In this document: positions 1-12,040 of the stretch, in pieces
Position numbering within the stretch: the stretch's first letter is position 1
Layout: every line of letters starts with the position of its first letter
NCBI GenBank assembly: GCA_017979445.1
Contig: JADQWC010000123.1
Span: 1 to 64,000 of the forward strand
Source: Akebia trifoliata
Lineage: Eukaryota > Streptophyta > Magnoliopsida > Ranunculales > Lardizabalaceae
Direction of reading: 5' to 3'
DNA length: 64,000 nucleotides
Position numbers and translations under genes: made by a program
Notes under the pieces: model-generated
The model's input: only the letters and a program-made list of their open reading frames with translations
Database searches by the model: none
What the model was told of the DNA's origin: nothing

Positions 1-37
1 CATCGACACGGAGTTGGGAAGACATTTTGAAAAGACA

Positions 38-1560
38 TTACATCAGCACAGAGCTGGCATCGACACGGAGTCGGTAAAACATTTTAATATCTGAAGTGTG
101 ATGACTCACCAAATATGCTGCAAAGTCATTAAAACGAGGACTCTGGGCAAGTCTGTCCCTCAACTCGACAACTTCGGCTTGAAGTCTAGCCATTTCACCG
201 CTATCATTAGATCCCGATCGTACAAGTTTGGATGTCAGTCGAGCAATCTCTTTCTGCATCTTCTTTTCCGATTTGAACCAAATAGCCTAAATTCGACGAT
301 GGTCAGTTTGGGACTCTTCTACTCGATCTCAATAATCAAAGAAGGATGAATCACCAGGACATGCTCAGGGCACTACTAACACTGATCACTTCCCAGAGAT
401 GAGCTCTTGAATCCAATGCAAATATGATGGGAATAGATGTACTACAAAGACGGGTCAACTCAAAACCTCAATTTGGTTCCATTCTTTCACGATTCGACTC
501 AGAAGTGCAGAGGTTAAAGGGCCAACCAACTCGCTAAAATTCTCGGGAATAAGCACACCTTAGTCATAACCAAATTGTCGAAGAACCCAATCAAGACCAA
601 TCAAGACAAGGAAACGGGGCTCGTCAAATGCAATCACGGGAGAACGCTGAGGTTGGAATGCACCGACCCATTTCACTACATCATCACAAAGGTTGCAAAC
701 AAAGACGAACCACTCCTCTTTACCACCCGAGACCAAGGGATTGACTCGCCTCGACATTATAAGCACGAGATCAGCATTGACGCAGAATGGACAGTTAACC
801 GCCTAGGTCGAGGCCATGTGATCCATAAACCAAAGCTATAGAAAGAAAAACATTCTAAACATTTGAAAACTCGAAAATTTAAAATTATAAATTTACGTTA
901 AGTTTGGAACTTACCTGCAGAAGTGGAACACATCCTTGAAAAATCCGATCATGATTGGACAAACAAGTCATAAAAGATTAGAACATCTTACTCAAAAGCA
1001 TAGGAGTCAACCGACATCCCTCTCGGACTTGTTGAATCGTGAGAATGAGGGAGAGGTCCATGATGTCTCTCTCACCCAAAAACAAGAGTTGACTCACCAC
1101 CATCAAAGTATAGGCATTAAAGTGAATCAACGGCCTCGAGGGATCCATAAGATGCTTGATCAAGAAAGATTTAGACATTGTTTTCAAAATCTATCTACCA
1201 TCCAGAATCTTCAAAAACTTACGATTTATCCGCAAGAAGTCGAAAGCCTCACCTCAATAACCATTGTGCAAAGGAGGAACAACAACCATACCCGACATCT
1301 CGAGACCTAACAACACTTCAAGTTCAATGGTAGGAGTCATTTCGTGTTCCCCAAAATGGAAAAGGTTGAGTTCGGGAACCCAACACCCCAACATAGCCTC
1401 GATCAAGCCCAATTGCAATAGGACCTTTGGCAAAAAAAGGGTGAACCCCAACTTGCTCAAACTCTCATTACTATCCATACCCTCTATCCAACTACTTAAG
1501 AAAGGATAAACAATGTTATACCTTTTCAAGTTGGGAAGAGTGGGAAGCACTTCTATAGAG
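38..1560 (-). pseudogene. Antisense PMD/DUF7745-like ORF of element E, broken
   Basis: Minus-strand reading frames at 1550-1254, 1187-978, 766-560 and 259-38 line up in order with the plus-strand fragments in element A (9330-10795), so this is one gene split by frameshifts. The N-terminal part has LGCWVPELNLFHFGEHEMTP. A later piece has EEWFVFVCNL and WVGAFQPQ, and the end is a short coiled coil starting MQKEIARL. The pattern resembles plant mobile domain or DUF7745 proteins, which are common passengers of plant transposons; the exact family is from memory. It lies opposite to the element's transcription, between pol (off-window) and the polypurine tract. An intron interrupts it at 836-914. 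The frame may extend upstream to about 1830. The C-terminus is cut short near 97 relative to A's copy. Confidence 0.7.
836..914 (-). other. Intron in antisense ORF of E
   Basis: On the minus strand the exon ends CTGCAG and is followed by a strong donor GTAAGTTCC. The intron ends TTTCTATAG just before CTTTGGTTTATGGATCA. The same exon junction text flanks a 78-bp gap at the same place in element A (9863-9940). The coding similarity between the two copies stops at the donor and resumes after the acceptor, which supports a real intron of 79 bp. Confidence 0.7.
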
Positions 1561-1829
1561 CTTGGGACGAAGCCTTGGGGAAAATGAGAGCAAAAATCTG
1601 CACAAAAAGAAGTAAAGATCAGGAAAATTTTGAATGTTAGGGCATAACAGTGTTGGAACAGGCTTTGAAAGAAAATGAATTGTATTGGTTCGTGGTCCCA
1701 ACAAGAATAAAAAAAAAGTTAACCTATCCGTATTCAAAGCATGGATAAAATCAAAATAATACCATTTGTATTTCAAGTATGGATAAGCATTACTCCAAAA
1801 CCATCTATGCTTCATGCATAGATCAGTCA

Positions 1830-2085
1830 ATAAAATAAATTAAAAATCAAATAAAAATAAATTAAGAATGGAATAAAAACCAATAAATTAAAAATCAAAT
1901 AATGAAATAAAAATAAATTAAGAATTGAATAAAAAGCAATAAATCAAAAATCAAATAAAAATAAAAATATCAAATAAAAATTAAGAATCGAATAAAAACC
2001 AAAAAAATCAAAAAATCAAATAAAAATCAAAAAAATCAAAGTTAAAAAGAAAAAAAAATCAAAACTCTTTGAGTTGCACTCAACT
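1830..2085 (+). repeat. A-rich minisatellite between antisense ORF and LTR of E
   Basis: Irregular copies of AAATAAAAATAAATTAAGAA and CAAATAAAAATC fill about 250 bp. The equivalent place in element A (about 9250-9310, other strand) has only a short version, so the tract expanded in E. Confidence 0.75.
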
Positions 2086-2340
2086 CCGATTTCTTAAGAA
2101 ACGACAAAAAAATATCCGAATTTCAAAATTCATCAAATTTTCATCAAATCTGAGATCTTAAACAAGCTTCGTGCCATCGAGATTAAGGAATTAATAAGGT
2201 AAAACCCAATCAGACCCCATGCTTGGGTAGCCATTTTCTACAAAAGTTATCGATCCACTTGGTGTTTTCCTATCGTGTTTTAACAAAATTTTCTAACTCG
2301 TACAAATAGGGGTTTAGTCTATTTTTTGCACGCAATTCCT

Positions 2341-2355
2341 GCAAAGAACAGCAGT
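2341..2355 (+). promoter_or_regulatory. Polypurine tract of E
   Basis: GCAAAGAACAGCAGT lies directly before the LTR start TGTAGAC. Element A has GCAAAGAAGGGTAGC at the same place. This is where plus-strand DNA synthesis would be primed. Confidence 0.65.
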
Positions 2356-5300
2356 TGTAGACATCCCAATTTGAATGGTCCCTACTTGAAAGGGGCCCAA
2401 AAATATCATATTTTCAATAAAATTCGTCAACGGGCCTAAGAAGCCCAATTTACAAAAACGTGGCATTTTAATCAATCCGAGGATTCCTAAGACCCCTAAA
2501 AAGATTAATGAACTTAGGATGAGACTTGGCATGTTGTCCACCTTCCTTACTTTTAACCACTTCGCTCTCGAAACCGAAAATACCCTAAGCCCTTTTAGGG
2601 CCCACAAACCCTCAACTTACCAAAAATCATTTCTCACCTTATCCAACCTAACCTATACTTAATCCTACATCACCTAAATCCTAAAACACACTTACCTCCC
2701 GAAATCCCATCTTAAAAAAAATCTTAACCTATGCCAATAACTTAAAACTTTCACAAAGCCCTAAGCCCAACATCTTAAAGTCCATAATAATTCAAACACA
2801 CATCCATAATCCACAAATCATTACCCACAATCTAGTATCCACATCAACCAATCAACTTTTGATCATCAAATGGATACATGTCATCACCCCAACTCACCCT
2901 CCTTATCCAACTACCTACCCCCATTACCTTTTTCTAAAAATCATCTCAACCCATATCCCTTACATCCTAATCCATCACTTTTCTCTAACATACTACCAAC
3001 CCACATCACAACCCACACCCTCATGTCATAAACCTAAGCCCACCATTCCCTAACAAAACCAACCACCTACATCACAACCCACACCTCCCTTTATCATTCA
3101 CCCTCGACCCATTCTTACAAGCCATCCTTATACCTCTTCTCTCCAATCAACTCATCTAATCACATCATATCCCCATCCCTTTTTGACACATGTCATCATC
3201 CCCTTAACCCATCCAAAATCAAATCAACTAATCTCTTATACAACCTACTCTCCTAATCTAAACACCACTCCCCTTCAACCTACCTAACACTCAATCAATA
3301 GACCATTCTCTTACATCCCCATTCTCTTAAATGAAACACCCATCATCTCACCTTACCAAATACTCCATCCAAAGGGTTGGGGAGGATCCAAACCATTTGG
3401 ATTAAAAATTATTCATTTACCCTCATTACACAACTACCCTCATCCCAACTCTAAATCACACCCCCCACCTTCAAATCCTATGCCAATCTCTACTCTTTTA
3501 TTTTTTCACCCCATTATATCCTTAAAATAACCTTGAAACACTTATAAATACCCCCCTCACTTTCCAAAATGGTACCCAATTCTTAGACTAAAATATTCTA
3601 CTCTCAATTCACTTCTTTACTTTCAACTTTCTTCTATTCTATTTTCATATCACTAAAAAATATATCTTCAAACTTCATTAAGAATTTAGACACCCCAATT
3701 TGAATGGGCCCTCACTCGAAAGGGTCCAAAAACAGTAATTTTCCAATAAACTGGGCCAACGGGCCTCGAAGGTCCTAAGCATTAAAATTTGATAGTTTAT
3801 CAAATCGAGGCCCCTAAGACCCCCTAAGGGTCTAACGGACCTACACGAAGGGACTCGGCAAGTTCCCATACACCCCGCTCCATTCAAAATATCAATTTTT
3901 CATCAAATTTGGCCAACGGGCTTTAGGGGCCCAAATTACTGAAAAATGGCCTTTTGATTGAACCGAGGCCCCTAAGACTTCCAATGGTCTAAGAGATCTA
4001 CAAGAGGATTGTGACCCATCCTACACGCGTTCAACCTCATCGATCCACCTTTATATCCAAGAATAACCGAGCTCTCGATGAACTTCTCCAACGGGCCTAA
4101 AAAGCACGATTCGCAAACACGTGGCATTTTAATAGATCTGATAATTTCTAAAAATCCTAAAAAGATAAAAAAAATAATAAAATTTGTGAGACATGGGATG
4201 CCTACCCCTCCTCTACTTCCACCGCTCCGCCTCCGATTTCGCGAACACCCTAAACCCATTCAAGGCCCATAAACCCTTAACCCTCTCCTAAATTAAATTC
4301 CCACCTTACACCCTAACCTAAAATTAACCCCATGTCACCTAAACCCTAAAACCTACCCACCCTCAAAATCCAACCAAAACAAACCCCACCCAAGCCAAAA
4401 TAACCCACAACCCTCCTAAAACCCAAGCCCAATACATTAAAAGCCCACAAACCACTATCCATACCCCATTCATTATCCAACCCACAATCCTAACCCATTA
4501 ACCACTACCCATCAATCAATTACCCTCTCAACATCAAAAAATGACACATGTCATCATCCTCTTTTACTTTCCTCATCTAATCACCACCTCCATCATCATT
4601 CTCTAAAAAATCAACCAACCACATCACTTTTCCCTCCAAAATCACCTCAACCCATACCCTACCCTAACCTAACCTATCCCCATTCTCTAACATCATCAAC
4701 CATCCACACCTCAACCCATACCCTAATCCATCACCATTCTCTAACACCATCAACCACCCACATCACCACCCATATCTCCTACATCTCAACCCATCATTTT
4801 TCCTTAAAACACTCTAATAAAATCACCTCAACCCATACTTCCCTTATCATCAACCAACTAATCCATTCCTTTCTCTCTAATCAAATAACCACCATCAACC
4901 AATCAACCAATCTTATCACCTCCCTCTCTCATCATATTTTGACACATGTCTTCATTCCCTTAACCCTCCCAAAAAAAATATTTACCAACCCCTTACATAA
5001 CCCATTCTCCTAAATCTACACACCTCACCTCTTCAACCAACCTAACACTCATTCTTCAAACAACTCCCTTACACCCCCATCCCCCCATCAACTATCACTC
5101 ATCTCACCCTACCAAACATTCTACCCAAATGAATTTGGGAAGGATCCAAACCATTTGGATCAAAACCTCCCCCATTTTTATTCATTACAAAACTACCCTC
5201 AATCCCACTCCAAATTTCATACCCCCATCTTTAAAAAAGAATGCCATTACCCATTCTCCTAATTTTTAGCCCCATTATACCCCTTCCCTCATTCCAAAAA

Positions 5301-6394
5301 TGTTTACCAAGTCTTACTAGAAAAAAAAACATATATTCTCAACTCATCTCTCCCCTACTCTCCTACTCTCACTATAACCTTAAAAAATATGTACACACTC
5401 TCTCATAGTTTAGTAAGGACTCAAGAAGACTAAGAAGAAAGAAAGATGAAAAGAGAAGCTTCAAGGTGGGTTCAAAGTACATTCTCCTCTCTCTCTCTAT
5501 CCTCTCCTCCTCCCTCTTTTATTATCCCCCTCCTTTTCATTTTATGATTTAGGATGAATGGACCCAAGGCTAAAGGTCTATAAGGGTCATTTCTATCAAT
5601 AAAATGACCCTATGATCAAGCCAAAAATAAATCCCTAATTAGGGTACAAATGCACGACACGTGGCACTCTCTTTTTCTAATTTTTATTATCAAATGACCG
5701 AGTTCTTTGAGGTTACCGCCACTTAACGGGGAGAAAAGGGTGCCTAACCCCTTCCCTTTTCTCCAACTGAGCCGTTTACCCAAATCTCAAAGTTTGATTA
5801 CTCCTTATCCATTGTGAGTCACTAAAATGTCAAAAATGTCATTTTTTAGAAAATATACATCGGGTGACCATTCACACCCACTTACAACATGAATGGTGAT
5901 GACTCCAAATCATAGTAGGTGTGGTCGTCGTAATGAAGAAAATCACGTATCTACAAAGAACACAAGAAGGATCTAAGAAGAAAACATAGGAGAAAAAAGA
6001 AGAAAGGAAAATAAGAACAAAATTAAAGCTTCAAGGTGAGTCAAAGGAAGACATATCCCCCCTCTCTCTCTACCCTCTCCATATCTCTCTTCTACTATCC
6101 CCTTCATCTCTTTAATTTTTAATATTAAAAAACTTCTAAGATGTAATACTCCCCTTCTCCTATCTTCGGTAGATTGGACTTCGGTTTGGTTAAAAGTTTA
6201 GGGGTTAAAATATTTTCAAAACAAAAATCAATTTTAAAATTTTTATCCAAATGAGAGTCATTAAACATCAAAAATGACATTTTTTCTAAAAATGTACGTT
6301 AGATAACCATTCACACCCTTTTACAAATATGAATGTTGATGACTCCAAATCTTCCTAGAAGTGATATTTGAAAATCTAATATCACGCATCTACA
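2356..6394 (+). repeat. 3' LTR of element E (family A), split by a solo LTR
   Basis: Starts TGTAGACATCCCAATTTGAA and ends ATCACGCATCTACA. It is interrupted by a solo LTR of the same family at 3685-5955 (with its target duplication to 5960). The two sides join cleanly when compared with the reverse copy at 6600-6680. A TATA box (TTATAAATAC) is at 3542-3551. The U3 part (about 2640-3360) is very poor in G on this strand. Confidence 0.85.
3685..5955 (+). mobile_element. Solo LTR, family A, 2271 bp
   Basis: Begins TTTAGACACCCC (TG mutated to TT) and ends CACGTATCTACA. It is flanked by identical 5-bp duplications AAGAA at 3680-3684 and 5956-5960. No PBS, gag or pol lies inside, so it is the product of LTR-LTR recombination. 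It is the most complete LTR of this family in the window. It contains AAACCCTAA telobox-like text near 4350 and a long G-depleted segment (about 4240-5400). Confidence 0.9.
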
Positions 6395-9009
6395 GTTACA
6401 ACCCCTATACTTTCAATCGAGCCAAAGTCCAATCTACCGAAGATAACGGAGTGGGAGCATTACATCTTAGAAGCTTTCTAATAATAAAAATTAAAGAAAT
6501 GAAGGGAATAATAGAAGAGGGTAGAGAGATGGGGGATATGTGTTCCTTTGACCCACCTTGAAGCTTTAATTTTGTTCTTCTTTTCCTTTCTTCCTTCCTT
6601 ATTCTTCTATGTTTTCTTCTTAGGTCCTTCTTGTGTCTTTAGTGAAGTATGAAGATATATTTTTTAGTGATGTAAAGATGTGAAAATAAAGTAGAAGAGA
6701 GTTGAGAGTAGAATTTTTTAGTCTAAGACTTGGATGCCATTTTGGAAGGTGAGAGGGGTATTTATAGGTGTGGGAGGTTACTTTTGGATGTAAAATAAGG
6801 TGAAAAAATAGACGAGTAGAGAATGACATGGGATTTGAAGGTGGGGGTGTGAAATTTAAGATTGGGATGAGGGTAGTTGTGTAATGAGGGTAAATGGATA
6901 GTTTTTTATCCAAACGATTTGAATCCTCCCCTATCTATTTAGGTGAAATATTTGGCGAGTTGAGATGATGGGTGTTTGGTTTTAGAGAATGGGAGTGTAA
7001 GGGAGTGATTTGTTGATTGAGTATTAGGTAGGTTGAATGGGACTGGTATTTAGGTTTGGCGAATGTGTTGTATAAGGGTTTTGTTGACTGAATTATGGGT
7101 GGGTTAAGGGGATGATGACATGTGTCAAAAAATGATGGGGAGGTGAGGTGATTAGATGAGTTGATTGGAGGGAAGAGGTATAGGAATGGCTTGTGAGAAT
7201 GGATTGAGGGTGAATAACGGAGAAAGGTGTGGGTTGTGATGTGGATGGTTGGTTGTGTTAGAGAAATGTGAAGTTAGGTTTATGACTTAGGGGTGTGGGT
7301 TGTGATGTGGGTTGGTAATATGTTAGAGAAAAGTGATGAATTAAAATGTAAGGGGTATGGGTAGAAATGATTTTTAGATAAAGGTGATGGGGGTAGGTAA
7401 TTGGATGAGGGAGGTGAGTTGGGGTGATGACATGTGTCCCATTTGATGATCAAAGGGTGATTGGTTGATGTGGACAATGGTTTGTGGGTGGATCATGGAT
7501 GTGGGTTTGAATTGGTTTGGGTCATGGTGTGCTGGGCTTGGGTTTTTAGAAAGTTGTAAGTTATTTGAGATTGGGTAGGATTTATTTTAGGATGGGTTTT
7601 TAATGGATTGGTGATTTTTAGGGTTTGGGTAATATGGAATTAGGTTTAGGTTAGGTTGGATAAGGTGAGAAATGATTTTTGGGAAGTTGAGGGATTGTGG
7701 GACCTAACGGGCTTGGGGTATTTTTGATCATGAGGGTGGAGTGGTGAAAGTTGGAGACGGTGGAGGTACGCTTATAGACACCCCATTTTTGCACTCGCCT
7801 GATTAATCAACTCGTCAACCTGATTGTGATGGTTCCCAATGATGGATTAATATTCCAATATATCTATTTGTTAGTAAATATATTTCAGAAATTTAGATAA
7901 GGTATTTCAAGCAAATAAAACTTTAGAAACCACGCTACGCTAGGAAAATATGACTCAAAAACGTAGAAATCATCATTTTCAGACAAAAAGAAACTTTACA
8001 GGAAAAATCATTAAAAAATGACCAAACTACCAAAATACCCCTAACAACAAAACATCTTTAGAGCCTACATTATGCTTAGGAAAACCCTTTCAAACACATA
8101 TAACAATAAAGTGAAATCAAAAAACCATTTTGTCAATTTTCACCAAATTCGAAAAAATTACGAAAATGCCCCCCAATAGTTTTCATAATTGTTTCATGCA
8201 AAAATTTCATAAATGATATAGACCCATAATCTCATTGACTTCCTTATGAAAAATAGATTTCAAAACATCTCGGAACATCGAAAAATGACTTGAAACGCAA
8301 AAGTTCTCTTCGGAGGTAAAACGGTAATTTTTCAATTTTAACAATTTAAAATTTTGAAAGTAATAATTAAAATATTAATTAATATAAAGTGAAATCTTAA
8401 TAAAATTAATTTAAAAATCTGAACCAAGAAAATAATCAATCAAGCCCTCAGGCAAAATTGTTGATGGTTACCCACTTATTTAAGTGGAACCCCCTGATAT
8501 TTATTAAAAGACCCCTCCATCTGGGAGCCTAAAGAATTAAAATATAATTAAGGAGGGATCTCCAAAAATTAAAAATGTATTCTTTCATTGCACGTATGAA
8601 TTAGAACTCTAATTTAAAGAAACCTAGTCAATCAAATAAAGCTTAAGTCAAAACCCTTCCAACCCCGTAACGTGATTTTCGGACCATAATTTCTTTTTAT
8701 TAGTAGTTTAGTTGTTTTTACCTATTTAGAGTCAATGCTCGGTTCTTAGGTCGTAATAACTAGGTGGCAACTCCCCAACTTTAAAAATCAAAAATGGATC
8801 CGCACACCCCATGGATCGAGGACGCTTTTAATGCCAAGCCTTTTTTGTAGATCTATTAAACCTTTAGGGGGTCTTAGGAACCCACGAATAAATCACAAAT
8901 GCCACGTTTGAACGAATTGGGCTTTTTAGGCCCGTTGGCAAGTTATTTAGAAAATCTAATTTTTTGAGTCCTTTTTTAGTAGTGGCCCTTTCAAATTGGG
9001 GTGTCTACA
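6395..9009 (-). repeat. 3' LTR of element A, reverse orientation, cut by E and by a family-B solo LTR
   Basis: On the minus strand it starts TGTAGACACCCCAATTTGAA at 9009 and runs down to 6395, where element E's LTR end abuts it. About 200 bp of its own end is therefore missing from the window. It is colinear in reverse with 2356-3684 and 5961-6300. A TATA box (reverse of GTATTTATA) is at 6759-6767. Confidence 0.85.
7773..8830 (+). mobile_element. Solo LTR, family B, 1058 bp
   Basis: Starts TATAGACACCCCATTTTTGC and ends ATCGAGGACGCTTTTA. The TG and CA ends are both decayed by a transition. It matches the LTRs at 14445, 28245 and 44281. The flanks ACGCT (7768-7772) and ATGCC (8831-8835) look like one 5-bp duplication with two transitions. 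The host sequence rejoins across it when compared with the reverse of 4170-4210. Confidence 0.85.
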
Positions 9010-9024
9010 GCTACCCTTCTTTGC
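9010..9024 (-). promoter_or_regulatory. Polypurine tract of A
   Basis: On the minus strand GCAAAGAAGGGTAGC directly precedes the LTR start TGTAGACACC, as expected for the priming site of plus-strand synthesis. Confidence 0.65.
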
Positions 9025-9329
9025 AGGAATTGCGAGCAAAGAACTGCAAAGAATAGACTAAATCCCTATTTGTACGGGTCATAAAATTTTATAAAAACAC
9101 GACTTCAAAATATCAATTGAATTGATGAATTTTGTAGAAAATGGCTACTCAAGCATGGGGTCTAACAGAGTTTTGCCTTATTAGTTCCTTGATCTCAATA
9201 GCACGGAACTTGTTTGAGATCTCAAATTTGTTTTGAAATTCGAGTGTTCTCTTGATTTTTTATTTTTGATTTTTGATTTTTTGATTTTATTATTATTTTT
9301 TTGATTTTTTTTGTGAGAAGATTCAATAG

Positions 9330-10795
9330 GGTTTGAACAAGTTGGGGTTTACACTCTCTTTGCATAAGGTCCTGTTGCAATGAAATTTGATTGAGGCTAT
9401 GTTAGGGTGTTGGGTTCCCGAACTCATCATTTTTCATTTTGGAAAACACAAAATGACTCCCACCATTGAGGAGTTTAAAGTGCTTTTGGATCTCGAAATG
9501 TTGAGTGCGGTGGTTGTTCCACCTTTGCATGATAGTTATCGAGGCGAGGTTTTTGACTTCTTGAGGATAAATCATAAGTTTTTAAAGATTCTGGATGACA
9601 TATCAGTTTTGAAGACAATGTCTAAATCTTTCTTGGTTGAATGTCTTTCGGATTCCTCCATGCCCTAACTTTGATGGTGGTGAGTCAACTATCGTTCCTA
9701 CATGGTAGAAACATCATGGACCTCTCTCTTATTCACTTGACTCAACAAGTTTTAAAGGGATGTCGATTGGCCCCCATGTTTTTGAGTGAGATGTTTCAAT
9801 CTCTCACGGCTTATTTGTCCAGTCATGATCGAATTTTTCGTGAATGTACTCTACTCCTGCAGGTAAATTCCAAACTTGATTTAAATTTATAATTTAAATT
9901 TACTAGTCTTCAAGAGTTTAGAAGGCTTCTCTTTTTGTAACTTTGGTTTATGGATCATTTGGCTTCGACTGAAGTCGTTAACCGTCCATTTTGCATTAAT
10001 GCCGACCTTGTGCTTATGATGTCAAGACGAGTTGCCCCCTTAACCTCAGGTGGTAAAGAGGAATGGCACATCTTTTCTTGCAACCTTGATGATGAGGCCG
10101 TGAGATGGGTTGGTGCATTTCAACCTCAGGGGTCTCCCTTGATTGCATTTGATGGGGTCCGTTTCCTTGTTTTGATTTCTCTCCATGGGGCAACTCACTA
10201 TATACCGTTACAGGTTTTTTGGCAATTTGACTATGATCAGGGTGTGCTCATTCCCGAAAATTTTAACAAGTTGGTTGGCCCCTTAACATTTACACTTCTG
10301 AGTAGACTCATGAAGGAATGGGGTCGTGTTGAAGTTTTGAGTCGACCCATCTTCGCAACACATTTATTTTTATCGTATTTGTATTGGATTCAAGATCTCA
10401 TCTCGGGGAAGTAATCATTATTGGTAGTACCCCAAACATGTCCTGGTGTTTCATCTTTCTTTGATTATCTAGATCGAGTGAAAGAAACCCAAGTCGATCA
10501 TCGTTGAATTTAGGTTATTTGGTTCAAATCCAAAAAAAGGATGCAGAAGGAAATTGCTCGACTGATATCCGAGCTTGCACATTTAGGGTGCTGTGATAAT
10601 GGTGAAGTGGCTAGGTTTCTAGCTGAAGTTGCTAAGTTGAGAAACATACTTGCCCAAAGTCCTTATTTTGACGATTTTGTAGCATTTTAGTGAGTTGTGA
10701 CCCTTGGGAGGCTGAAAGAGTGATGACTAGCCAAGTTGCCTGGATCCGTGCCTTAGAAGAACACCTTGGTTCTTTTTTTATTTCTTACCATGATG
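9330..10795 (+). pseudogene. Antisense PMD/DUF7745-like ORF of element A, broken
   Basis: Three frames (9387-9668, 9641-9892, 9950-10414) and a fourth without an ATG-led ORF (about 10540-10795) form one gene copy homologous to the minus-strand gene in E. Visible text includes LGCWVPELIIFHFGKHKMTP, WVGAFQPQGSPLIAF, HGATHYIPLQVFWQF and the coiled-coil start MQKEIARLISEL. The WVPEL/FHFG and Y-P-L-Q-V-x-x-Q-F pattern is like PMD/DUF7745 proteins (family assignment from memory). There is one frameshift near 9650, an intron at 9863-9940 whose acceptor has been lost, and stop codons near 10690. It runs opposite to pol and sits between pol and the 3' LTR. Confidence 0.72.
9863..9940 (+). other. Intron remnant in antisense ORF of A, acceptor mutated
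   Basis: Donor CTGCAG|GTAAATTCC matches E's CTGCAG|GTAAGTTCC. The 3' end reads TTTTTGTAA before CTTTGGTTTATGG, where E has TTTCTATAG, so the acceptor AG is now AA. The similar length (78 versus 79 bp) and identical exon edges indicate one ancestral intron. Confidence 0.65.
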
Positions 10796-12040
10796 TTTGA
10801 TTGGTTGTGTGTTGTATTCTCGCTTTTTGTATTTTCTTGTCATTATCCAAATGTATGCAAAATATTGCAAAGAAAATAGATTTTGTACTTATCTGGCCTT
10901 AGTTATATCTATTGTTCCTAAAAATGCAAAATTTTGTTAAATAAGTCCTAGATTTGTCGTCATTGGCCAAAATAATAGTTTTTTTTTTTTTTGAAATTTT
11001 ATGAAATGTCTTTATCAAATGAATACAATAAATTCAAAGTCTGTGAAATCTTGGATTTTGACGGTCTTGGTGTTTTTGCCAACAACAGGGGATACTAGCG
11101 TCAATTGTTCTTTCGGTTTCTTTAGAGTTATCCCCAGCGCCCTGCTATTGGAAGACTATTATCTATTCAGGCCTTGGGATTTCTGAAAAGATTTTATCAT
11201 TAATAGTATATACTCTTGTAGGCTAGGAGTTTTTTTTGTTTTGTTATGTTTTTAAAAAAATTTTCCTTTTTTTGTCCTTATTACCCCTGGTGCCAATTAC
11301 GATTTTCACTAGACCCCATTTTCCCATTTTTGAGCATCGACACCCTTTTTAGAGTTTTCATCATGTCGGTGACTTTGATCTTGCCATAGTCTGATTCATT
11401 TACTCACAGTGCCCTTTTGGGTTTACACTATGCCTTTTCAGATTATGCTTGTATTTTTTTGAATTTTTATATTACAATTCTTGCTCAAAGTTTCTATGTC
11501 TCTATGGCTTGGTGATTCAAGTTGAGTTGTGAGATTGGTTACTCTACTCTTATAGTAGTACTCTTTCTTGAATGATCAATCTAGATTCTCTTCTCGAGTT
11601 TATTGACGATTTTTCGTGGTTCGACAACTCAAGTTGAGCCATGAGATCGGTTACTCTACACTTCAAAATGTTTTTTTTAATATTCGATCTGGATTCACCT
11701 CTCGAGTTTTCCAACAACTAATAAGACTTAAGGTCTAGCTCAAGTTATAAGATCATTGGTGATGCCATCATCATTGTTTTGCCCTAGAATCTTTCTTGAT
11801 TCGAAAGTACTTTTGGTGGAACGAAATGTTGGCTTAAGCTAAGGGTAGTGGAAAGATATAAAAGGTTAAGATCTAGATTTTTCTAGAGTAGATTAGACAT
11901 GAGGTTCGTCTATTTTTATTTTTGAAAGGTGTTCTATGTCTCCTTTCATCGTCTCTCGAACTTGTTTAGGCTGGAAATTTGGGTTAAGCTCAAGATCAAG
12001 TGTATGAGTTTTTGACTTTTTAATTTTTAAATATTTTTAA
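10796..12040. other. Non-coding region between A's antisense ORF and pol, with a short tandem repeat
   Basis: No supported gene. About 11505-11770 contains two clear copies and one weak copy of a roughly 115-bp unit with CTCAAGTTGAG, TGAGAT, GGTTACTCTA and CTCGAG in the same order. This is the 3' untranslated region of A (minus strand). A T-rich, low-complexity stretch lies at 12105-12140. Confidence 0.6.

Larger units (their letters stand above)
1..6394 (+). mobile_element. Element E: 3' part of a Tat-like LTR retrotransposon, family A, left end outside window
   Basis: Only the 3' end is in the window: an antisense PMD-like ORF (38-1560), a polypurine tract (2341-2355) and a 3' LTR beginning TGTAGACATCCC at 2356 and ending ATCTACA at 6394. 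The LTR matches both the solo LTR at 3685-5955 and element A's LTR. After 6394 the sequence is the reverse-oriented interior of A's 3' LTR, so I infer that E inserted into that LTR. The right target-site copy would be GTTAC (6395-6399); the left copy is off-window. Bases 1-97 hold short repeats otherwise seen only in A's leader at 51200-51850. Confidence 0.75.

Noticed and set aside
3972..4272. Overlapping ORFs on both strands
   Set aside because: They lie inside a solo LTR and reflect low stop density in C-rich text.
4240..4420. Interstitial telomere repeats
   Set aside because: CCCTAA-like words are scattered in C-rich LTR text and do not form a tandem array.
6361..7477. ORFs at 6361-6561, 6620-6913 and 7280-7477
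   Set aside because: All lie in LTR sequence; the composition is repetitive and the two LTR copies do not preserve the frames.
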